The notes under the pieces are model-generated. The model was not told the DNA's origin. It was given only the letters and a program-made list of their open reading frames with translations, and made no database searches. A program made the position numbers and the translations under genes. DNA of 64,000 nucleotides from Hwanghaeella grinnelliae (GTDB lineage: Bacteria; Pseudomonadota; Alphaproteobacteria; UBA8366; Aestuariispiraceae). Shown here piece after piece: positions 10,289-20,302 of this stretch; position 1 is the first letter of the stretch; each line of letters begins with the position of its first letter. The stretch covers positions 1,116,421-1,180,420 of the forward strand of contig NZ_SADE01000002.1 of assembly GCF_004005845.1 (NCBI RefSeq), in the 5' to 3' direction.

Positions 10289-11872
10289 CTACTCGGCCGC
10301 CGCCCGGCTGGGATGGGGAAGGTCGAGTAACGAGACGCCGGTCATCTGGGGTGGCTGTTCGATCCCCATCAATGCCAGCAATGTCGGCGCCAAATCGGCC
10401 AGGCGTCCTGACTTGATGGCGGGGATATCTTCCGCACCAACCAGGATCAGCGGAACACGGTTCATGGTATGTGCCGTATGTGCCTGGCCTGACGCCGGGT
10501 TGACCATCATTTCTGCGTTGCCGTGATCGGCTGTGATCAACATGACGCCGCCGGCGCGGAGAACGGAGTCCCGCAACCGGCCGAGGCAACCGTCGACGGT
10601 TTCCACCGCCTTTATCGCCGCGTCGACATCCCCTGTATGGCCGACCATGTCCGTATTGGCGTAGTTCACGACAATCAGGTCGTAGACACCGCTATCGATC
10701 GCATGCACCAGTTTGTCCGTCACTTCAGCAGCGGACATTTCCGGTTGTAAGTCATACGTCGCGACTTTGGGCGAAGGCACCAGAATGCGGTCCTCGCCGT
10801 CGAAGACCTCTTCGCGCCCGCCGTTGAAGAAAAAGGTGACATGGGCGTACTTTTCCGTCTCCGCGATCCGCAATTGCTTTAGAGACTTTTGGGAGACGAC
10901 CTCACCCAACGTAGCGGGTAGGTCTTCCGGCGGGAACAGAACGCCCATCATGCCGGCCAGGTCGGATGAATACTCGACCATCCCGGCGACAGCGGCGAAC
11001 CGAACCGGGTGCTCGTCCGGCAGGGCATCGAAATCGGGATCGATCATCGCATGGAGAATTTCCCGGGCACGGTCGGCACGGAAGTTCATCATCAAAATGC
11101 CGTCGCCATCCACCATTCCACGGTAGTCGGCAATGACCGTCGGCAGGACGAATTCATCGGCTTTGCCCGCTTCATAACTGGTTGCAACGGCGTCGGTGTC
11201 GGACGCGGCGGTTTCGCCTTTGCCGTCGCGGATGGCATCCCGCGCCAAGCCGACGCGGTCCCAGCGTTGATCCCGGTCCATCGCGTAGAAGCGTCCGACA
11301 ACGGTCGCGACCGTTGCGTCGGGCGCTGCCGCATGGAAAGCCTTCAGATAGTCCAGCGCGCTTTTCGGCGGGGTGTCCCTGCCGTCCAAGATAGCGTGAA
11401 TGGCGACGGGAATGCCCTGGTCTTTCAATATATTGGCCAGGGCCGCGATATGGTCCTGATGGGCATGAACGCCACCGGGGGACATCAATCCAATCAAATG
11501 TGCCGTGCCGCCGCTTTCCTTCAAGTCGGCTACGAAACGTTTCAATTCCGAAAGCGCGGTGATGGCCCCGTCGGCGATCGCGGCGTCGATCCGCGGCAGG
11601 TCCTGCATCACCACGCGGCCCGCGCCGATATTCATATGGCCGACTTCGGAGTTGCCCATTTGCCCCGACGGCAATCCAACGAAACCTTCCGACGCGTCCA
11701 ATTGCGCTGTTGGGCAATCAGCCCGCAATGCATCGAAGACCGGGGTGTCGGCCATGGCGATGGCGTTGTTTTCGCGGTCAGGGCTGTCGCCCCACCCATC
11801 GAGGATGCAAAGAACGGCAGGTCGCCGGGCCGTGCGATGCGCGGGGGCGTCGGGGGTCGTGTTCGCAGTCAT
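10289..11872 (-). CDS. gpmI: 2,3-bisphosphoglycerate-independent phosphoglycerate mutase
   Basis: A 527-residue cofactor-independent mutase interconverting 3- and 2-phosphoglycerate in glycolysis, using two Mn ions. The alkaline-phosphatase-type start VLCILDGWGDSPDRENNAI, the phospho-Ser loop QMGNSEVGHMNIGAGR and the metal-binding ITADHGNAE are all present. VVGRFYAMDRDQRWDRV is also typical. It heads the envC-ctpA-deacetylase-rppH run; the next gene starts within a few bases of its stop, so the run is probably one operon. Confidence 0.97.
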   Translation of the reverse strand: MTANTTPDAPAHRTARRPAVLCILDGWGDSPDRENNAIAMADTPVFDALRADCPTAQLDASEGFVGLPSGQMGNSEVGHMNIGAGRVVMQDLPRIDAAIADGAITALSELKRFVADLKESGGTAHLIGLMSPGGVHAHQDHIAALANILKDQGIPVAIHAILDGRDTPPKSALDYLKAFHAAAPDATVATVVGRFYAMDRDQRWDRVGLARDAIRDGKGETAASDTDAVATSYEAGKADEFVLPTVIADYRGMVDGDGILMMNFRADRAREILHAMIDPDFDALPDEHPVRFAAVAGMVEYSSDLAGMMGVLFPPEDLPATLGEVVSQKSLKQLRIAETEKYAHVTFFFNGGREEVFDGEDRILVPSPKVATYDLQPEMSAAEVTDKLVHAIDSGVYDLIVVNYANTDMVGHTGDVDAAIKAVETVDGCLGRLRDSVLRAGGVMLITADHGNAEMMVNPASGQAHTAHTMNRVPLILVGAEDIPAIKSGRLADLAPTLLALMGIEQPPQMTGVSLLDLPHPSRAAAE

Positions 11873-12221
11873 GCGGATGTCTCGTTACTCTGTTCAGCCA
11901 AAAATAGCGGCTTTATAAAGAAAAATGGGTATTATCGTGTATTTTTTAACCCGATACCCTTGATTTCATGTTATGGCTTTTCCCAGTTTATATAGGAGCC
12001 GAGGCGCTCAATAAAGTACCGGAGGGGCGAATAACCCCCATAACGGATTAACAAAGCGGCAAGTGAAGTTTCGTTCGGTTGAACTAAATCCAAACTGTTT
12101 GGGGTTACCTTTGTACTAGAGTGCCTCCTTACACCGGACCGGAAATGCATATCCTGGGGGATGACAATCAAAACCCGAATGCGCGTTTCACCTGCTAAAA
12201 AAGAGAAGAGGGGACAAAACA
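11873..12221 (+). other. Divergent intergenic region between gpmI and the orphan gene at 12222
   Basis: About 350 bases that are distinctly more AT-rich than the flanks, with no convincing reading frame. It must hold promoters for both outward-facing genes. A purine-rich ribosome-binding site (GAAGAGGGG, 12205-12213) precedes the GTG at 12222. I cannot identify a specific regulator site. Confidence 0.5.
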
Positions 12222-12719
12222 GTGGCACAAACCGACGACGTGGATTTCGCGGTCCTGGGATCGGCGGCGCTCGCCATGAAGTGCTTTCAGCGAGAAGTAG
12301 AAAAGCTGGCGGAAAAATCCGCAAAGAGCTCTCCGAGCGACGTTAGTCAGCTCGCAAGTTTTCCCGCCTATTCGATTTTGCTGTTCATGCTCGAATACGA
12401 TGCGGCCGGTTTGAATCAGAAGAAGCACCAAGGCCTTCTGAAAAAGTTCGGCGTCGATACCGCCGGCAACCTGAAAACCTATCCGCTGTTGAGCCAGTCG
12501 GCGCTGTTTGAAATTTTCGGCGGTCTCGGCCTTTCTCGGGAATCCATCCGGCGCTTGTTGATCCTGCTGTCGGATTACGGACTGCTCGAACGGACCAGCA
12601 AAGGCCCTCCGTTCCCCGACCAATTGGGGATCTCGAAGGAAGGCGGTCGGCTAATGCGCCGGGCTGCCAAAAAGCTCACCAAGGACATGGATAAGTCGAA
12701 ACAGTTCGGCTACCTGTAG
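12222..12719 (+). CDS. Hypothetical protein, possibly winged-helix
   Basis: A 165-residue soluble protein I do not recognise. It starts at a GTG with a good upstream site. The middle (SFPAYSILLFMLEYDAAGLN) and the stretch LSRESIRRLLILLSDYGLLE followed by LGISKEGGRLMRRAAKKLTK read like the recognition helices and wing of a MarR-type winged-helix domain, but the match is not strong. It stands alone, with a promoter region upstream and a strong terminator downstream. It sits next to the two chemotaxis receptors, which may or may not be relevant. Confidence 0.6.
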   Translation: MAQTDDVDFAVLGSAALAMKCFQREVEKLAEKSAKSSPSDVSQLASFPAYSILLFMLEYDAAGLNQKKHQGLLKKFGVDTAGNLKTYPLLSQSALFEIFGGLGLSRESIRRLLILLSDYGLLERTSKGPPFPDQLGISKEGGRLMRRAAKKLTKDMDKSKQFGYL

Positions 12720-12744
12720 CATCCAAGGTTTCGACCTTCAGGTT

Positions 12745-12783
12745 GCGGCGCGACGGCTTTGTTGTCGCGCCGCTTCTGTTTTT
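12745..12783 (+). terminator. Rho-independent terminator after the gene ending at 12719
   Basis: Perfect 10-bp inverted repeat GCGGCGCGAC (12745-12754) and GTCGCGCCGC (12764-12773) with a 9-base loop, followed by TTCTGTTTTT. Confidence 0.88.
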
Positions 12784-12993
12784 ACGCGAAGGTTTGTAGA
12801 GATTACCGCAGCGGACAGGCATCCATTTCACTATTCTAAAAATATATCCCGGTTAGACTTTGAAGTTCCGTTCAATATCAGATGATTGTGACAAAATGTG
12901 GAATTATTACAGTCTAATTAGTTTTAGTGACATTAATAATATCTTAAAAACTAACATTCTTAAGTTCCCTAAATATCAAAGTGATGGGGAACC

Positions 12994-14712
12994 ATGTTCA
13001 ACAAAATCTCGCTTCGGGTGCGGCTTACGCTTGTCGTAGGCTTGCTGGTCGTTGCAACGGCGGTCGCCGTCGGTGTTAGCGCAAGTTACATTCTTTCCGG
13101 TGACCTCGCCTCGCAGGTCGTCGAACGCCAGAACGCCAGTTTGCGGACCGCGGCGGTTTTGTTGCGGAAGGCTTATCCAAGAACAAAGTTTTCCATCAGC
13201 AATGATGGCAAGGTGTCGGGGCTTTCGATCCCGGAAATTCCGATTTTCGACGATCATGACATGATCGATGAGATCGGCGCCGTGACCGGGGAAACCGCGA
13301 CCGTCTTCAAATGGGAAGATGACAGCAAGGACTTTTGGCGGAAGACGACGAATATCATCAAGGACGACGGCAGCCGCGCGGTGGGGACGCCGTTGGGTCA
13401 GAAGGGCAAGGTTTATCCTATCCTGACGGCGGGTAAGACCTTCAATGGCGAAGCCACGATCCTGGGGAAGGACTATTACACGATTTATGAACCGATCTTC
13501 AGCGAAAGCGGCAAGGTTATCGGAATACTCTATGCCGGTGTCTTGAAGTCCAACGTGGACTCGACGCTGAACTCGATTATCAAGGGCATCCTCATAGCCG
13601 GTGGCGTCGCCATTCTGCTCGGTATCCTTATCGCCATCGTGTTGACGCAAATGCTGACCAGACCGTTGGTGGCGATCGCCGAGATGATGAGCCGGATTTC
13701 GGGCGGTGATCTGAATACGGAAGTCGGCTACACCGACCGAGGTGACGAAATCGGCCGTATGGCCAAGGCGCTCGAAGTCTTCAAACAAGGCGAGATCGAA
13801 AAACAGGAAATCGCGAAACGCCAGCGCGCCGACGAAGAACGCCAACAGGCGGAACGCGAGCGTTTGGTGAACTCGCTGGTGCAGGACTTCGAAAGCAGCA
13901 TCGGCGGTGTTATTTCCGACTTGGACAAGGCGTTCGAACAATCGAAGCGGTCGGCCGGGCAAGTTGCGAATAACGCACAGCAGGTGGAGACAATCGCACA
14001 GACCGTCTCCGCATCCACCGAGTCGTCCTCATCGAAGGTAAATCGGGTCGCGGACGCCACACAAATCCTCTCGCAGTCGATTTCCGAAATTGGCCGCCAA
14101 GCTGAACAGTCTGCGGAAGTCGCGCGCGCCGCGGCCAAGAATGCCGAACAGGCGAATACGAAGGTCGTCAGCCTGCGGGATGCTAGCAACCGGGTTGGCG
14201 AAGTCATCAAATTGATCAACGATATTGCCGAACAGACGAACCTTCTGGCGCTCAACGCCACGATTGAGGCGGCGCGTGCCGGCGATGCCGGCAAAGGTTT
14301 CGCGGTCGTCGCGAACGAAGTGAAGAGCCTGGCGAACCAGACTGCGAAAGCGACGGAGGAAATCAGCGAGCAGATTTCCGCGATCCAGTCGGCTACCCAC
14401 GAAGCCAGTGAAGAGATCGGCGGTATCGTCAGTACGATTTACGACATCAATGAAGCGACCTCGGCTATTGCCCGATCCGTTTCGGATCAGAATGAGGCGA
14501 CGCAGGAAATTGCCAGCGACGTTTCCGCGTCACAGGAAAGCTCCGGGGAAGTCGCCCGAAATGCGGGCGAGTTGCAGTCGGTGGTGACGCAAAGCAATAC
14601 AAGTATCCAATCGTTGCAGGAGGCGACGGACACGGTTTCAACGGCCCTTTCGGGTTTGCAGAAACAAGTGTCGAGTTTCATGACGAATCTGGCGGCGCGC
14701 CAGAACGGATAA
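12994..14712 (+). CDS. Methyl-accepting chemotaxis protein with single-Cache periplasmic sensor
   Basis: A 572-residue transmembrane chemoreceptor. Order: membrane segment (about 10-32), a periplasmic sensor with [31 protein letters not shown] and [12 protein letters not shown] typical of the Cache_3-type single Cache fold, a second membrane segment (about 193-217), HAMP ([19 protein letters not shown]), then a long signalling coiled coil. The hairpin tip is intact ([37 protein letters not shown]), so it should control CheA/CheW. The ligand is unknown; Cache_3 sensors often bind small organic acids. No CheW-binding or CheR pentapeptide tail is visible. Confidence 0.93.
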   Translation: MFNKISLRVRLTLVVGLLVVATAVAVGVSASYILSGDLASQVVERQNASLRTAAVLLRKAYPRTKFSISNDGKVSGLSIPEIPIFDDHDMIDEIGAVTGETATVFKWEDDSKDFWRKTTNIIKDDGSRAVGTPLGQKGKVYPILTAGKTFNGEATILGKDYYTIYEPIFSESGKVIGILYAGVLKSNVDSTLNSIIKGILIAGGVAILLGILIAIVLTQMLTRPLVAIAEMMSRISGGDLNTEVGYTDRGDEIGRMAKALEVFKQGEIEKQEIAKRQRADEERQQAERERLVNSLVQDFESSIGGVISDLDKAFEQSKRSAGQVANNAQQVETIAQTVSASTESSSSKVNRVADATQILSQSISEIGRQAEQSAEVARAAAKNAEQANTKVVSLRDASNRVGEVIKLINDIAEQTNLLALNATIEAARAGDAGKGFAVVANEVKSLANQTAKATEEISEQISAIQSATHEASEEIGGIVSTIYDINEATSAIARSVSDQNEATQEIASDVSASQESSGEVARNAGELQSVVTQSNTSIQSLQEATDTVSTALSGLQKQVSSFMTNLAARQNG

Positions 14713-14762
14713 AGCCTAGACCGGCTCGCTGCCGGTCCAACTCCACAATACCAAGCATGATG

Positions 14763-14790
14763 AAACGGCCCCTTCGGGGGCCGTTTTTCG
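14763..14790 (+). terminator. Rho-independent terminator after the first chemoreceptor gene
   Basis: AACGGCCCC-TTC-GGGGGCCGTT stem-loop followed by a run of T (CCGTTTTTCG). A nearly identical hairpin ends the second chemoreceptor gene. Confidence 0.88.
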
Positions 14791-15128
14791 TTTCAGGGCC
14801 CCGTTCACGGACCGCGATGGGCCAACCGTGTCGTGGGTCTATGCGGCTATCGCCGGCGACTTCGATTCGCAAAAAAGGCCAATCCTGAAAATAGTCCTTA
14901 TTAACTAATTCGTAAGAATTACTTTGATACTATAATACTAACATCGAGTAATATAAAAGTTTCATTCAAGGATAAGAAAACTCTGACGTTCCGGGTGAAC
15001 AGAGCGGCGAAAACGCCGGTTTCCGGGGAGAAAACGGCAATCAGAGCTGTTTGCCGTAACTGGGAAAAGACACGCAATCGAGGAAGACCAAGCACGGGTT
15101 TGGAATTCCCAAACAAAGCGAGAGACAG
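14791..15128 (+). other. Intergenic region between the two chemoreceptor genes
   Basis: No gene is supported here. From about 14880 to 14970 the sequence turns markedly AT-rich (for example ACTTTGATACTATAATACTA), which is the likely promoter zone of the downstream receptor, followed by a long leader of about 150 bases before the ATG at 15129. No known riboswitch is recognisable. Confidence 0.45.
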
Positions 15129-17135
15129 ATGAAGAACCTGAAGGTTACGACAAAAGTATTCGCCGGATTCGGCCTATTGCTGCTTCTGCTCATCCTCATA
15201 AGCGCCACCGGATCGATCAGCCTTTGGTCGGCGGGCGACGATTTCAAACGGTACAGATCAACCGCGTTGCAGACGAACCAGGCGGGGCGTGTTCAGGCCA
15301 ATCTTCTGGAAACGCGATTGGCGGCCAAAAACTTTGTGATCAACGGGTCGGCGGAATCTATTGCCGCTGTCAAGGAGCGGGCGGAAAAGACCGCAGCCCT
15401 GAACGACGAACTGAATGCCTTGATCAACGACGCCGCAAGAAATGCTGAGGTGAAGGTAGTGGCAAAAGATTTATCCGCTTACCTGGCGGCCTTCGACAAG
15501 GTCACGGCCTTGCAGGCGGATCGAAACCGCTTGGTGTTGGACGGCCTTGACAAGATGGGGCCGCAAATCGAACGGAACCTGACGAGTGTCCTCGATAGCG
15601 CGCATAAGGCTGTGGACGTTAACGCGGCTTACTACGCGGCAAAAACATTACGCACCCTGCTGCTGATGCGCCTTTACGTCACCAAATACCTATTAAACAA
15701 CGATCAGGCGGCCTATGAGCGTGTCAATACGGAGCTCAAAGACCTTGCTGCAAATGCAGAAAAGATGATGCTCACACTGCGGGACGCGGAGCAGCAGAAA
15801 CTTGCCAAGGATTCAATCGCGTTGATCGAAAACTACCGCACGACCGTCCGCTCCGTGCATGACAAAATCGATGAGCGGAACGATATCATCCAAAACACCC
15901 TGGACAGGGTCGGCCCCAATGTCGCGGCCATTTTGGAAGACCTTAAACTGAGCATCAAGGAAGAACAGGACACACTCGGCCCCGCGGCGACGGCGGCCAT
16001 AGAACTGGCCATCAAGACTGCCATCGGCGTCTCCATCGTGGCGCTCATATTCGCAGTGGCGGCGGCTTGGGTGATCGGCTTCGGACTGTCCAATCCTATC
16101 GTTGCGATGACAAATGCGATGAAATCGCTGGCGGAAGGCGATCTCGAAGTTGACATTCCCGGCGCGGAAAGGCGAGACGAGATAGGCTCCATGGCCGGTG
16201 CGGTCCAAGTCTTTAAGGACAACGCGATTGAAGTGAAGCGGTTGGAATCCGAACGCGCGGAAGCCGAGCGCCGGGCTGAGGAGGAGAAGCGGGCGGAAAT
16301 GTTGCGCCTTGCCGACGCCTTCGAGGCAGCCGTTTCCGGGGTGGTCAATTCCGTTTCCTCCGCGGCGGCGGAGATGCAGAGCTCGTCCGAGAGTATGCAG
16401 GGCACGGCGGAACAAACCAGCCATCAGGCGACCACCGTTGCGTCGGCCGCCGAACAGGCTACAGGCAATGTGCAGACCGTTTCGACCGCGGCGGAGGAAC
16501 TCTCGAGTTCCATCCGGGAGATCAACCTTCAGGTCGGTCAGGCTTCCCAAGTTGCCGGTAGGGCTGCCGGCGCGGCCCAGCAGACAACACTTACCATTCA
16601 AGGATTGTCCGATGCCGTCCAAAAGATTGGTGATGTGGTCAATCTGATCAACGACATCGCTGATCAGACAAACCTCTTGGCGCTGAATGCGACCATCGAG
16701 GCAGCGCGAGCGGGTGATGCGGGCAAAGGCTTTGCCGTGGTCGCATCCGAAGTGAAGTCACTGGCGACCCAAACCGGCAACGCAACGCAGGAAATCGCCG
16801 CGCAGGTCGCCAGTGTCCAAACCGAGACACAACAGGCCGTATCGGCAATCATGCAGATCGGTTCGGTCATCGACGAGATCAATGAAATCTCGGCGGCGAT
16901 TGCTTCCGCCATGGAAGAGCAGGGTGCGGCCACACAAGAGATCGCCCGCAACGTCGATCAGGCCCGAGCGGGAACGCAGGAAGTGTCCAGCAATATTTCC
17001 AGGGTCAGCACGGGCACCCAGGAAACCGGAAGTGCGGCCATTCAGGTCAAAGCCGCTGCGAACGAACTCGGCGAGCAATCCAATCTGCTGCGCCGTGAGG
17101 TCGACCGCTTCATCGCCGAAGTCCGGGCGAGTTGA
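15129..17135 (+). CDS. Methyl-accepting chemotaxis protein with HBM-type helical sensor
   Basis: A 668-residue chemoreceptor. After a membrane segment (about residues 10-32) comes a long, all-helical periplasmic domain of about 260 residues, with [20 protein letters not shown] in the first half and [20 protein letters not shown] in the second. This pattern matches the helical bimodular (HBM) sensors, which bind small organic ligands. A second membrane segment (about 295-320), HAMP ([20 protein letters not shown]) and the signalling hairpin ([20 protein letters not shown]) follow. It has its own AT-rich upstream region and terminator. Confidence 0.92.
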   Translation: MKNLKVTTKVFAGFGLLLLLLILISATGSISLWSAGDDFKRYRSTALQTNQAGRVQANLLETRLAAKNFVINGSAESIAAVKERAEKTAALNDELNALINDAARNAEVKVVAKDLSAYLAAFDKVTALQADRNRLVLDGLDKMGPQIERNLTSVLDSAHKAVDVNAAYYAAKTLRTLLLMRLYVTKYLLNNDQAAYERVNTELKDLAANAEKMMLTLRDAEQQKLAKDSIALIENYRTTVRSVHDKIDERNDIIQNTLDRVGPNVAAILEDLKLSIKEEQDTLGPAATAAIELAIKTAIGVSIVALIFAVAAAWVIGFGLSNPIVAMTNAMKSLAEGDLEVDIPGAERRDEIGSMAGAVQVFKDNAIEVKRLESERAEAERRAEEEKRAEMLRLADAFEAAVSGVVNSVSSAAAEMQSSSESMQGTAEQTSHQATTVASAAEQATGNVQTVSTAAEELSSSIREINLQVGQASQVAGRAAGAAQQTTLTIQGLSDAVQKIGDVVNLINDIADQTNLLALNATIEAARAGDAGKGFAVVASEVKSLATQTGNATQEIAAQVASVQTETQQAVSAIMQIGSVIDEINEISAAIASAMEEQGAATQEIARNVDQARAGTQEVSSNISRVSTGTQETGSAAIQVKAAANELGEQSNLLRREVDRFIAEVRAS

Positions 17136-17156
17136 CGGATCAAACCCGATCGAGAC

Positions 17157-17181
17157 GGAACGGCCCCTTCGGGGGTCGTTT
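17157..17181 (+). terminator. Rho-independent terminator after the second chemoreceptor gene
   Basis: GAACGGCCCC-TTC-GGGGGTCGTTTC stem-loop with one G-T pair and a weak T tract; closely resembles the hairpin at 14763. Confidence 0.75.
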
Positions 17182-17265
17182 CACTTTTGATCGGTTGCAG
17201 GTTCGGGGGGGGGCAAAATAACGGCCGGTGTTTTCATCAACCGCTGTCGTTAGCGTCGAATGTTT

Positions 17266-17304
17266 CCAGGGTGGGGCATCCAGGGTGGGGCATCCAGGGT
17301 GGGA
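17266..17304. repeat. Short tandem repeat, 14-bp unit, about 2.8 copies
   Basis: CCAGGGTGGGGCAT occurs at 17266-17279 and 17280-17293, then a partial copy from 17294. It lies immediately downstream of the rlmH stop codon, in the gap between convergent genes, and has no evident function. Confidence 0.85.
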
Positions 17305-17305
17305 G

Positions 17306-17764
17306 TCACTGACGATGGTAGGGATGACCGGCGCTGATCTGCTGCGCCCGATAGAGCTGCTCGGCGATCAGGCCGCGGACCAGCATATGGGGCCAAGTCA
17401 TCTTTCCCAGGCATAGAACCAGATCGGCGCGTGCCCGCACCGCATCGGTCAAGCCGTCGGCGCCGCCGATCAGGATCGCCGCAGACCGTGCGCCGCGATC
17501 ACGCCAATCGTCCAGACTTTGTGCAAAGGCCGGGCTGTCAAGATGTTTGCCGCGTTCGTCCAACGCAATGACGACGGCGCCGTCCGGAATCGCCGACAGC
17601 AGCAGCGCCGCTTCACGTTCCTGCAGTTCGGCGCCGCTCAAGGGGCGTTTTTCTTCGACTTCGACCAATTTAAAGGGATGGCGCAGGCGTCCGGAATAGT
17701 GTTCGAACAAAGCCAGCTCCGGGCCGCGGCGCGCGCGGCCAACGGCGATAAGATGAACCTCCAC
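17306..17764 (-). CDS. rlmH: 23S rRNA (pseudouridine-1915 N3) methyltransferase
   Basis: RlmH methylates pseudouridine 1915 in helix 69 of 23S rRNA. The GTG at 17764 gives 152 residues beginning MEVHLIAVGRARRG, the usual length and start; the longer frame adds 31 residues overlapping rsfS. SPOUT-knot motifs are present: VVIALDERGKHLDSPAFA, AAILIGGADGLTD and the invariant C-terminus LVRGLIAEQLYRA...HPYHRQ. It follows rsfS within 14 bases. Confidence 0.95.
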   Translation of the reverse strand: MEVHLIAVGRARRGPELALFEHYSGRLRHPFKLVEVEEKRPLSGAELQEREAALLLSAIPDGAVVIALDERGKHLDSPAFAQSLDDWRDRGARSAAILIGGADGLTDAVRARADLVLCLGKMTWPHMLVRGLIAEQLYRAQQISAGHPYHRQ

Positions 17765-17778
17765 GGGACGGTCCTCGG

Positions 17779-18243
17779 CTAGTGGGACGCGCCCTCGCTC
17801 TGTGGCTCGTCCGGTGTTTCCAAAACCGCGGCGCTCGCCGTCGATCCGGTGTTCCACAATTTTTCAAGATTGTAGAATTCCCGAACTTCCGGGCGGAACA
17901 GATGCACGATGACGTCTCCGGCATCGATCAGCACCCAGTCCCCTTGGTCTTTCCCGTCGACCGTGGCTTTCGTCGCTCCGCCCGCCTTCAGCCGTTCGAC
18001 CAGGTGGTCGGACATTGCCGAAAGGTGGCGTGCGGACGTGCCGGACGCGATCACCATATAGTCTGCGAGGGTGGATTTACCGGCCAGTTCGATGACCGAG
18101 ACGGCTTGAGCCTTGTCGTCTTCCAGAGAATTGACGACGAGATCCTTGAACGAGGCAGCAGCTTCCGGCCCGGAAACGGCCATGGCTGACTGTGCTTTCT
18201 GTTGGGTCCTTATAGCGCCCATCTCCCTTTCGTGTATGTCCAT
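17779..18243 (-). CDS. rsfS: Ribosomal silencing factor RsfS
   Basis: RsfS binds ribosomal protein L14 and blocks subunit joining when nutrients are scarce. The core has the family pattern KDLVVNSLEDDKAQAVSVIEL, ADYMVIASGTSARHLSAMSD, GDWVLIDAGDVIVHLFRPEV and REFYNLEKLW. The length is 154 residues from 18243; a shorter start at 18183 would also fit because the first 20 residues are not conserved. It starts 3 bases after the nadD stop, indicating one transcript. Confidence 0.93.
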   Translation of the reverse strand: MDIHEREMGAIRTQQKAQSAMAVSGPEAAASFKDLVVNSLEDDKAQAVSVIELAGKSTLADYMVIASGTSARHLSAMSDHLVERLKAGGATKATVDGKDQGDWVLIDAGDVIVHLFRPEVREFYNLEKLWNTGSTASAAVLETPDEPQSEGASH

Positions 18244-18246
18244 TGC

Positions 18247-18858
18247 CTAACCCGATTCTCCGCTCCGAATGGCGGTCGCTGAGGCCGGGTGACGGCGAAA
18301 ACTGACAAAAGACCATACCGGGGGACGGCTCTGCGCCAGCCGGCCGGCCGCATATAACGGCAATCTGCACCGGCGATAGCGTTGCGCCGCCTTACCCGAC
18401 AACGCCCTGGAATCATAGGTTGGACGGGTGAAAACCGCAATGGGAACCAGCATGAAGATTTTGTTCCAATCACGCCATCGCGGTATTTGAATAAGGTTGT
18501 CGGAGCCCATCAGCCAAACGAACCGCAGATTTGGATAGTGGCGGATCAGTTTCGCCAAGGTTTGGGCGGTATAGGTCGTACCCAATTTCACCTCGATATC
18601 GGTGGGGCGGATCCGCCGGTCGCCGGCGCTGACCGCCTTCGCGGAGGCCATGCGGTCGGCCAGCGGGGCCATGCCTTCGCGGTCCTTTAACGGATTCTGG
18701 GGCGAAACCAGCCACCACACTTCTTGCAGACGCAGCCGTTTGAGCGCTTCCCGCGAAATATGCAGATGGCCGTCATGGGCCGGGTTGAAAGACCCGCCCA
18801 ACAGGCCGACATAGCGGCGGCGCTGGCTTCTGCCCTGTCGGCTGCGCTTTTTTTTCAC
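18247..18858 (-). CDS. nadD: Nicotinate-nucleotide adenylyltransferase
   Basis: NadD transfers AMP from ATP to nicotinate mononucleotide in NAD synthesis. The 203-residue product has the nucleotidyltransferase start GLLGGSFNPAHDGHLHIS (with the GxFxPxHxGH signature), WWLVSPQNPLK, FVWLMGSDNLIQIPRW and a C-terminal SATAIRSG matching the ISSTxIR ATP-binding motif. It has a basic N-terminal extension (KKKRSRQGRSQRRR). It lies between proA and rsfS in the usual cluster order. Confidence 0.94.
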   Translation of the reverse strand: MKKKRSRQGRSQRRRYVGLLGGSFNPAHDGHLHISREALKRLRLQEVWWLVSPQNPLKDREGMAPLADRMASAKAVSAGDRRIRPTDIEVKLGTTYTAQTLAKLIRHYPNLRFVWLMGSDNLIQIPRWRDWNKIFMLVPIAVFTRPTYDSRALSGKAAQRYRRCRLPLYAAGRLAQSRPPVWSFVSFRRHPASATAIRSGESG

Positions 18859-18909
18859 AGAAGCGGTTCCGGATCTGTTGTGAGGGAATGGCGAGCGGCC
18901 ACGGCGGGG

Positions 18910-20223
18910 TCAGGGTCGGACCTGACCGTTGCCGCGGACGACATAGCGAAAACTGGTCAATTGCTCGGTACCCACAGGGCCGCGAGCATGCATGCGCCCG
19001 GTCGATATCCCGATTTCCGCACCCATGCCGAATTCACCGCCATCGGCAAATTGGGTCGAGGCATTGTGCATGACGATGGCGCTGTCGACTTCGCGTAGGA
19101 ACGTATCCGCCGCACCATCGTCTTCGGTCACGATGCAATCGGTGTGATTGGACCCCATCGTATTTATGTGTTCGATCGCCTGGTCCAAGCCGTCGACGAC
19201 GCGGACTGAAATGATGCTGTCCAGATACTCCGTCCGCCAATCCGCTTCCGTCGCCTCATTGGCATCGGGGAACAGGGCGCGGGTCGCATCGTCGCCGCGA
19301 ATTTCACATCCGGCGCCGGACAGATCACCGAGGATCGTCGGCAGCAGGTCCGCCGCAACGGTCTTGTCGATCAGCAGGGTTTCCGCCGACCCGCAAATGC
19401 CGGTTCGCCGCATCTTTGCGTTCAGCGCGATGGCGCGGGCCTTTTCCGTATCGGCACCTGCATGGATATAGACATGGCATAGCCCATCCAGATGCGCGAA
19501 GACCGGCATGCGCGCATCAGTCATGACGCGTTCGATCAGGCTGCGGCCACCGCGGGGCACGATAACGTCGACAAAATCGTTCATGCGCAGCAATGCGCCG
19601 ACCGCTTCGCGGTCCCGGGTCGGGATCATCTGAATGGCGTCTTCGGGCAGTCCCGCCTCCCGCAACCCGATGCGCAGACAATCGGCGATCAGGGACGAGC
19701 TGTTCAGACTTTCCGACCCGCCGCGCAGGATGACGGCATTCCCGGCCGAAAGGCACAGACCGCCCGCATCCGCCGTAACGTTCGGCCGGGATTCATAGAT
19801 CACGCCGATCACACCCAAGGGGGTGCGGACGCGCTGGATATGCAGGCCGTTGGGACGGTCCCATTCGGCAATGACCTCACCCACGGGGTCGGGCAATTCA
19901 GCAATCGCTTCCAAGCCGGCGGCCATGCCTTCGATCCGGTCCGGCGTCAGCAATAGGCGATCCATCATCGCCTTGCTGAGACCCTTCTTGCTGCCGAAGT
20001 CGAGGTCCTTCTCATTCGCGGCGATCAGGTCCGCCTCGCGTGCCCGGATGGCGGCGGCGGCGGCGTGCAAAGCGCTGCGCTTCGATTCCGTTTTGGCCAG
20101 GGCGAGGGTTTTCGATGCGGCGCGGGCACGGGCACCGATAGCCCGGACCTGTTCTTCCACCTGTTCGGGGCTTTGCGCCTGTTCAGCGACGCCGGTGCTG
20201 TTTTCGGCCAATGCGACACTCAT
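18910..20223 (-). CDS. proA: Glutamate-5-semialdehyde dehydrogenase (gamma-glutamyl phosphate reductase)
   Basis: ProA reduces gamma-glutamyl phosphate with NADPH, the second step of proline synthesis. The 437-residue protein shows [36 protein letters not shown], the catalytic Cys in [15 protein letters not shown] and the C-terminal [20 protein letters not shown]. It follows proB on the same strand with an ~80-base gap. Confidence 0.97.
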   Translation of the reverse strand: MSVALAENSTGVAEQAQSPEQVEEQVRAIGARARAASKTLALAKTESKRSALHAAAAAIRAREADLIAANEKDLDFGSKKGLSKAMMDRLLLTPDRIEGMAAGLEAIAELPDPVGEVIAEWDRPNGLHIQRVRTPLGVIGVIYESRPNVTADAGGLCLSAGNAVILRGGSESLNSSSLIADCLRIGLREAGLPEDAIQMIPTRDREAVGALLRMNDFVDVIVPRGGRSLIERVMTDARMPVFAHLDGLCHVYIHAGADTEKARAIALNAKMRRTGICGSAETLLIDKTVAADLLPTILGDLSGAGCEIRGDDATRALFPDANEATEADWRTEYLDSIISVRVVDGLDQAIEHINTMGSNHTDCIVTEDDGAADTFLREVDSAIVMHNASTQFADGGEFGMGAEIGISTGRMHARGPVGTEQLTSFRYVVRGNGQVRP

Positions 20224-20302
20224 CTCAATCCTCCCGCGCCTTATCCCCCGTTGGGTGGCGCCCCTTCGTTAACCGATATGGCACTCAGCGCGCGCCATCC
20301 TG

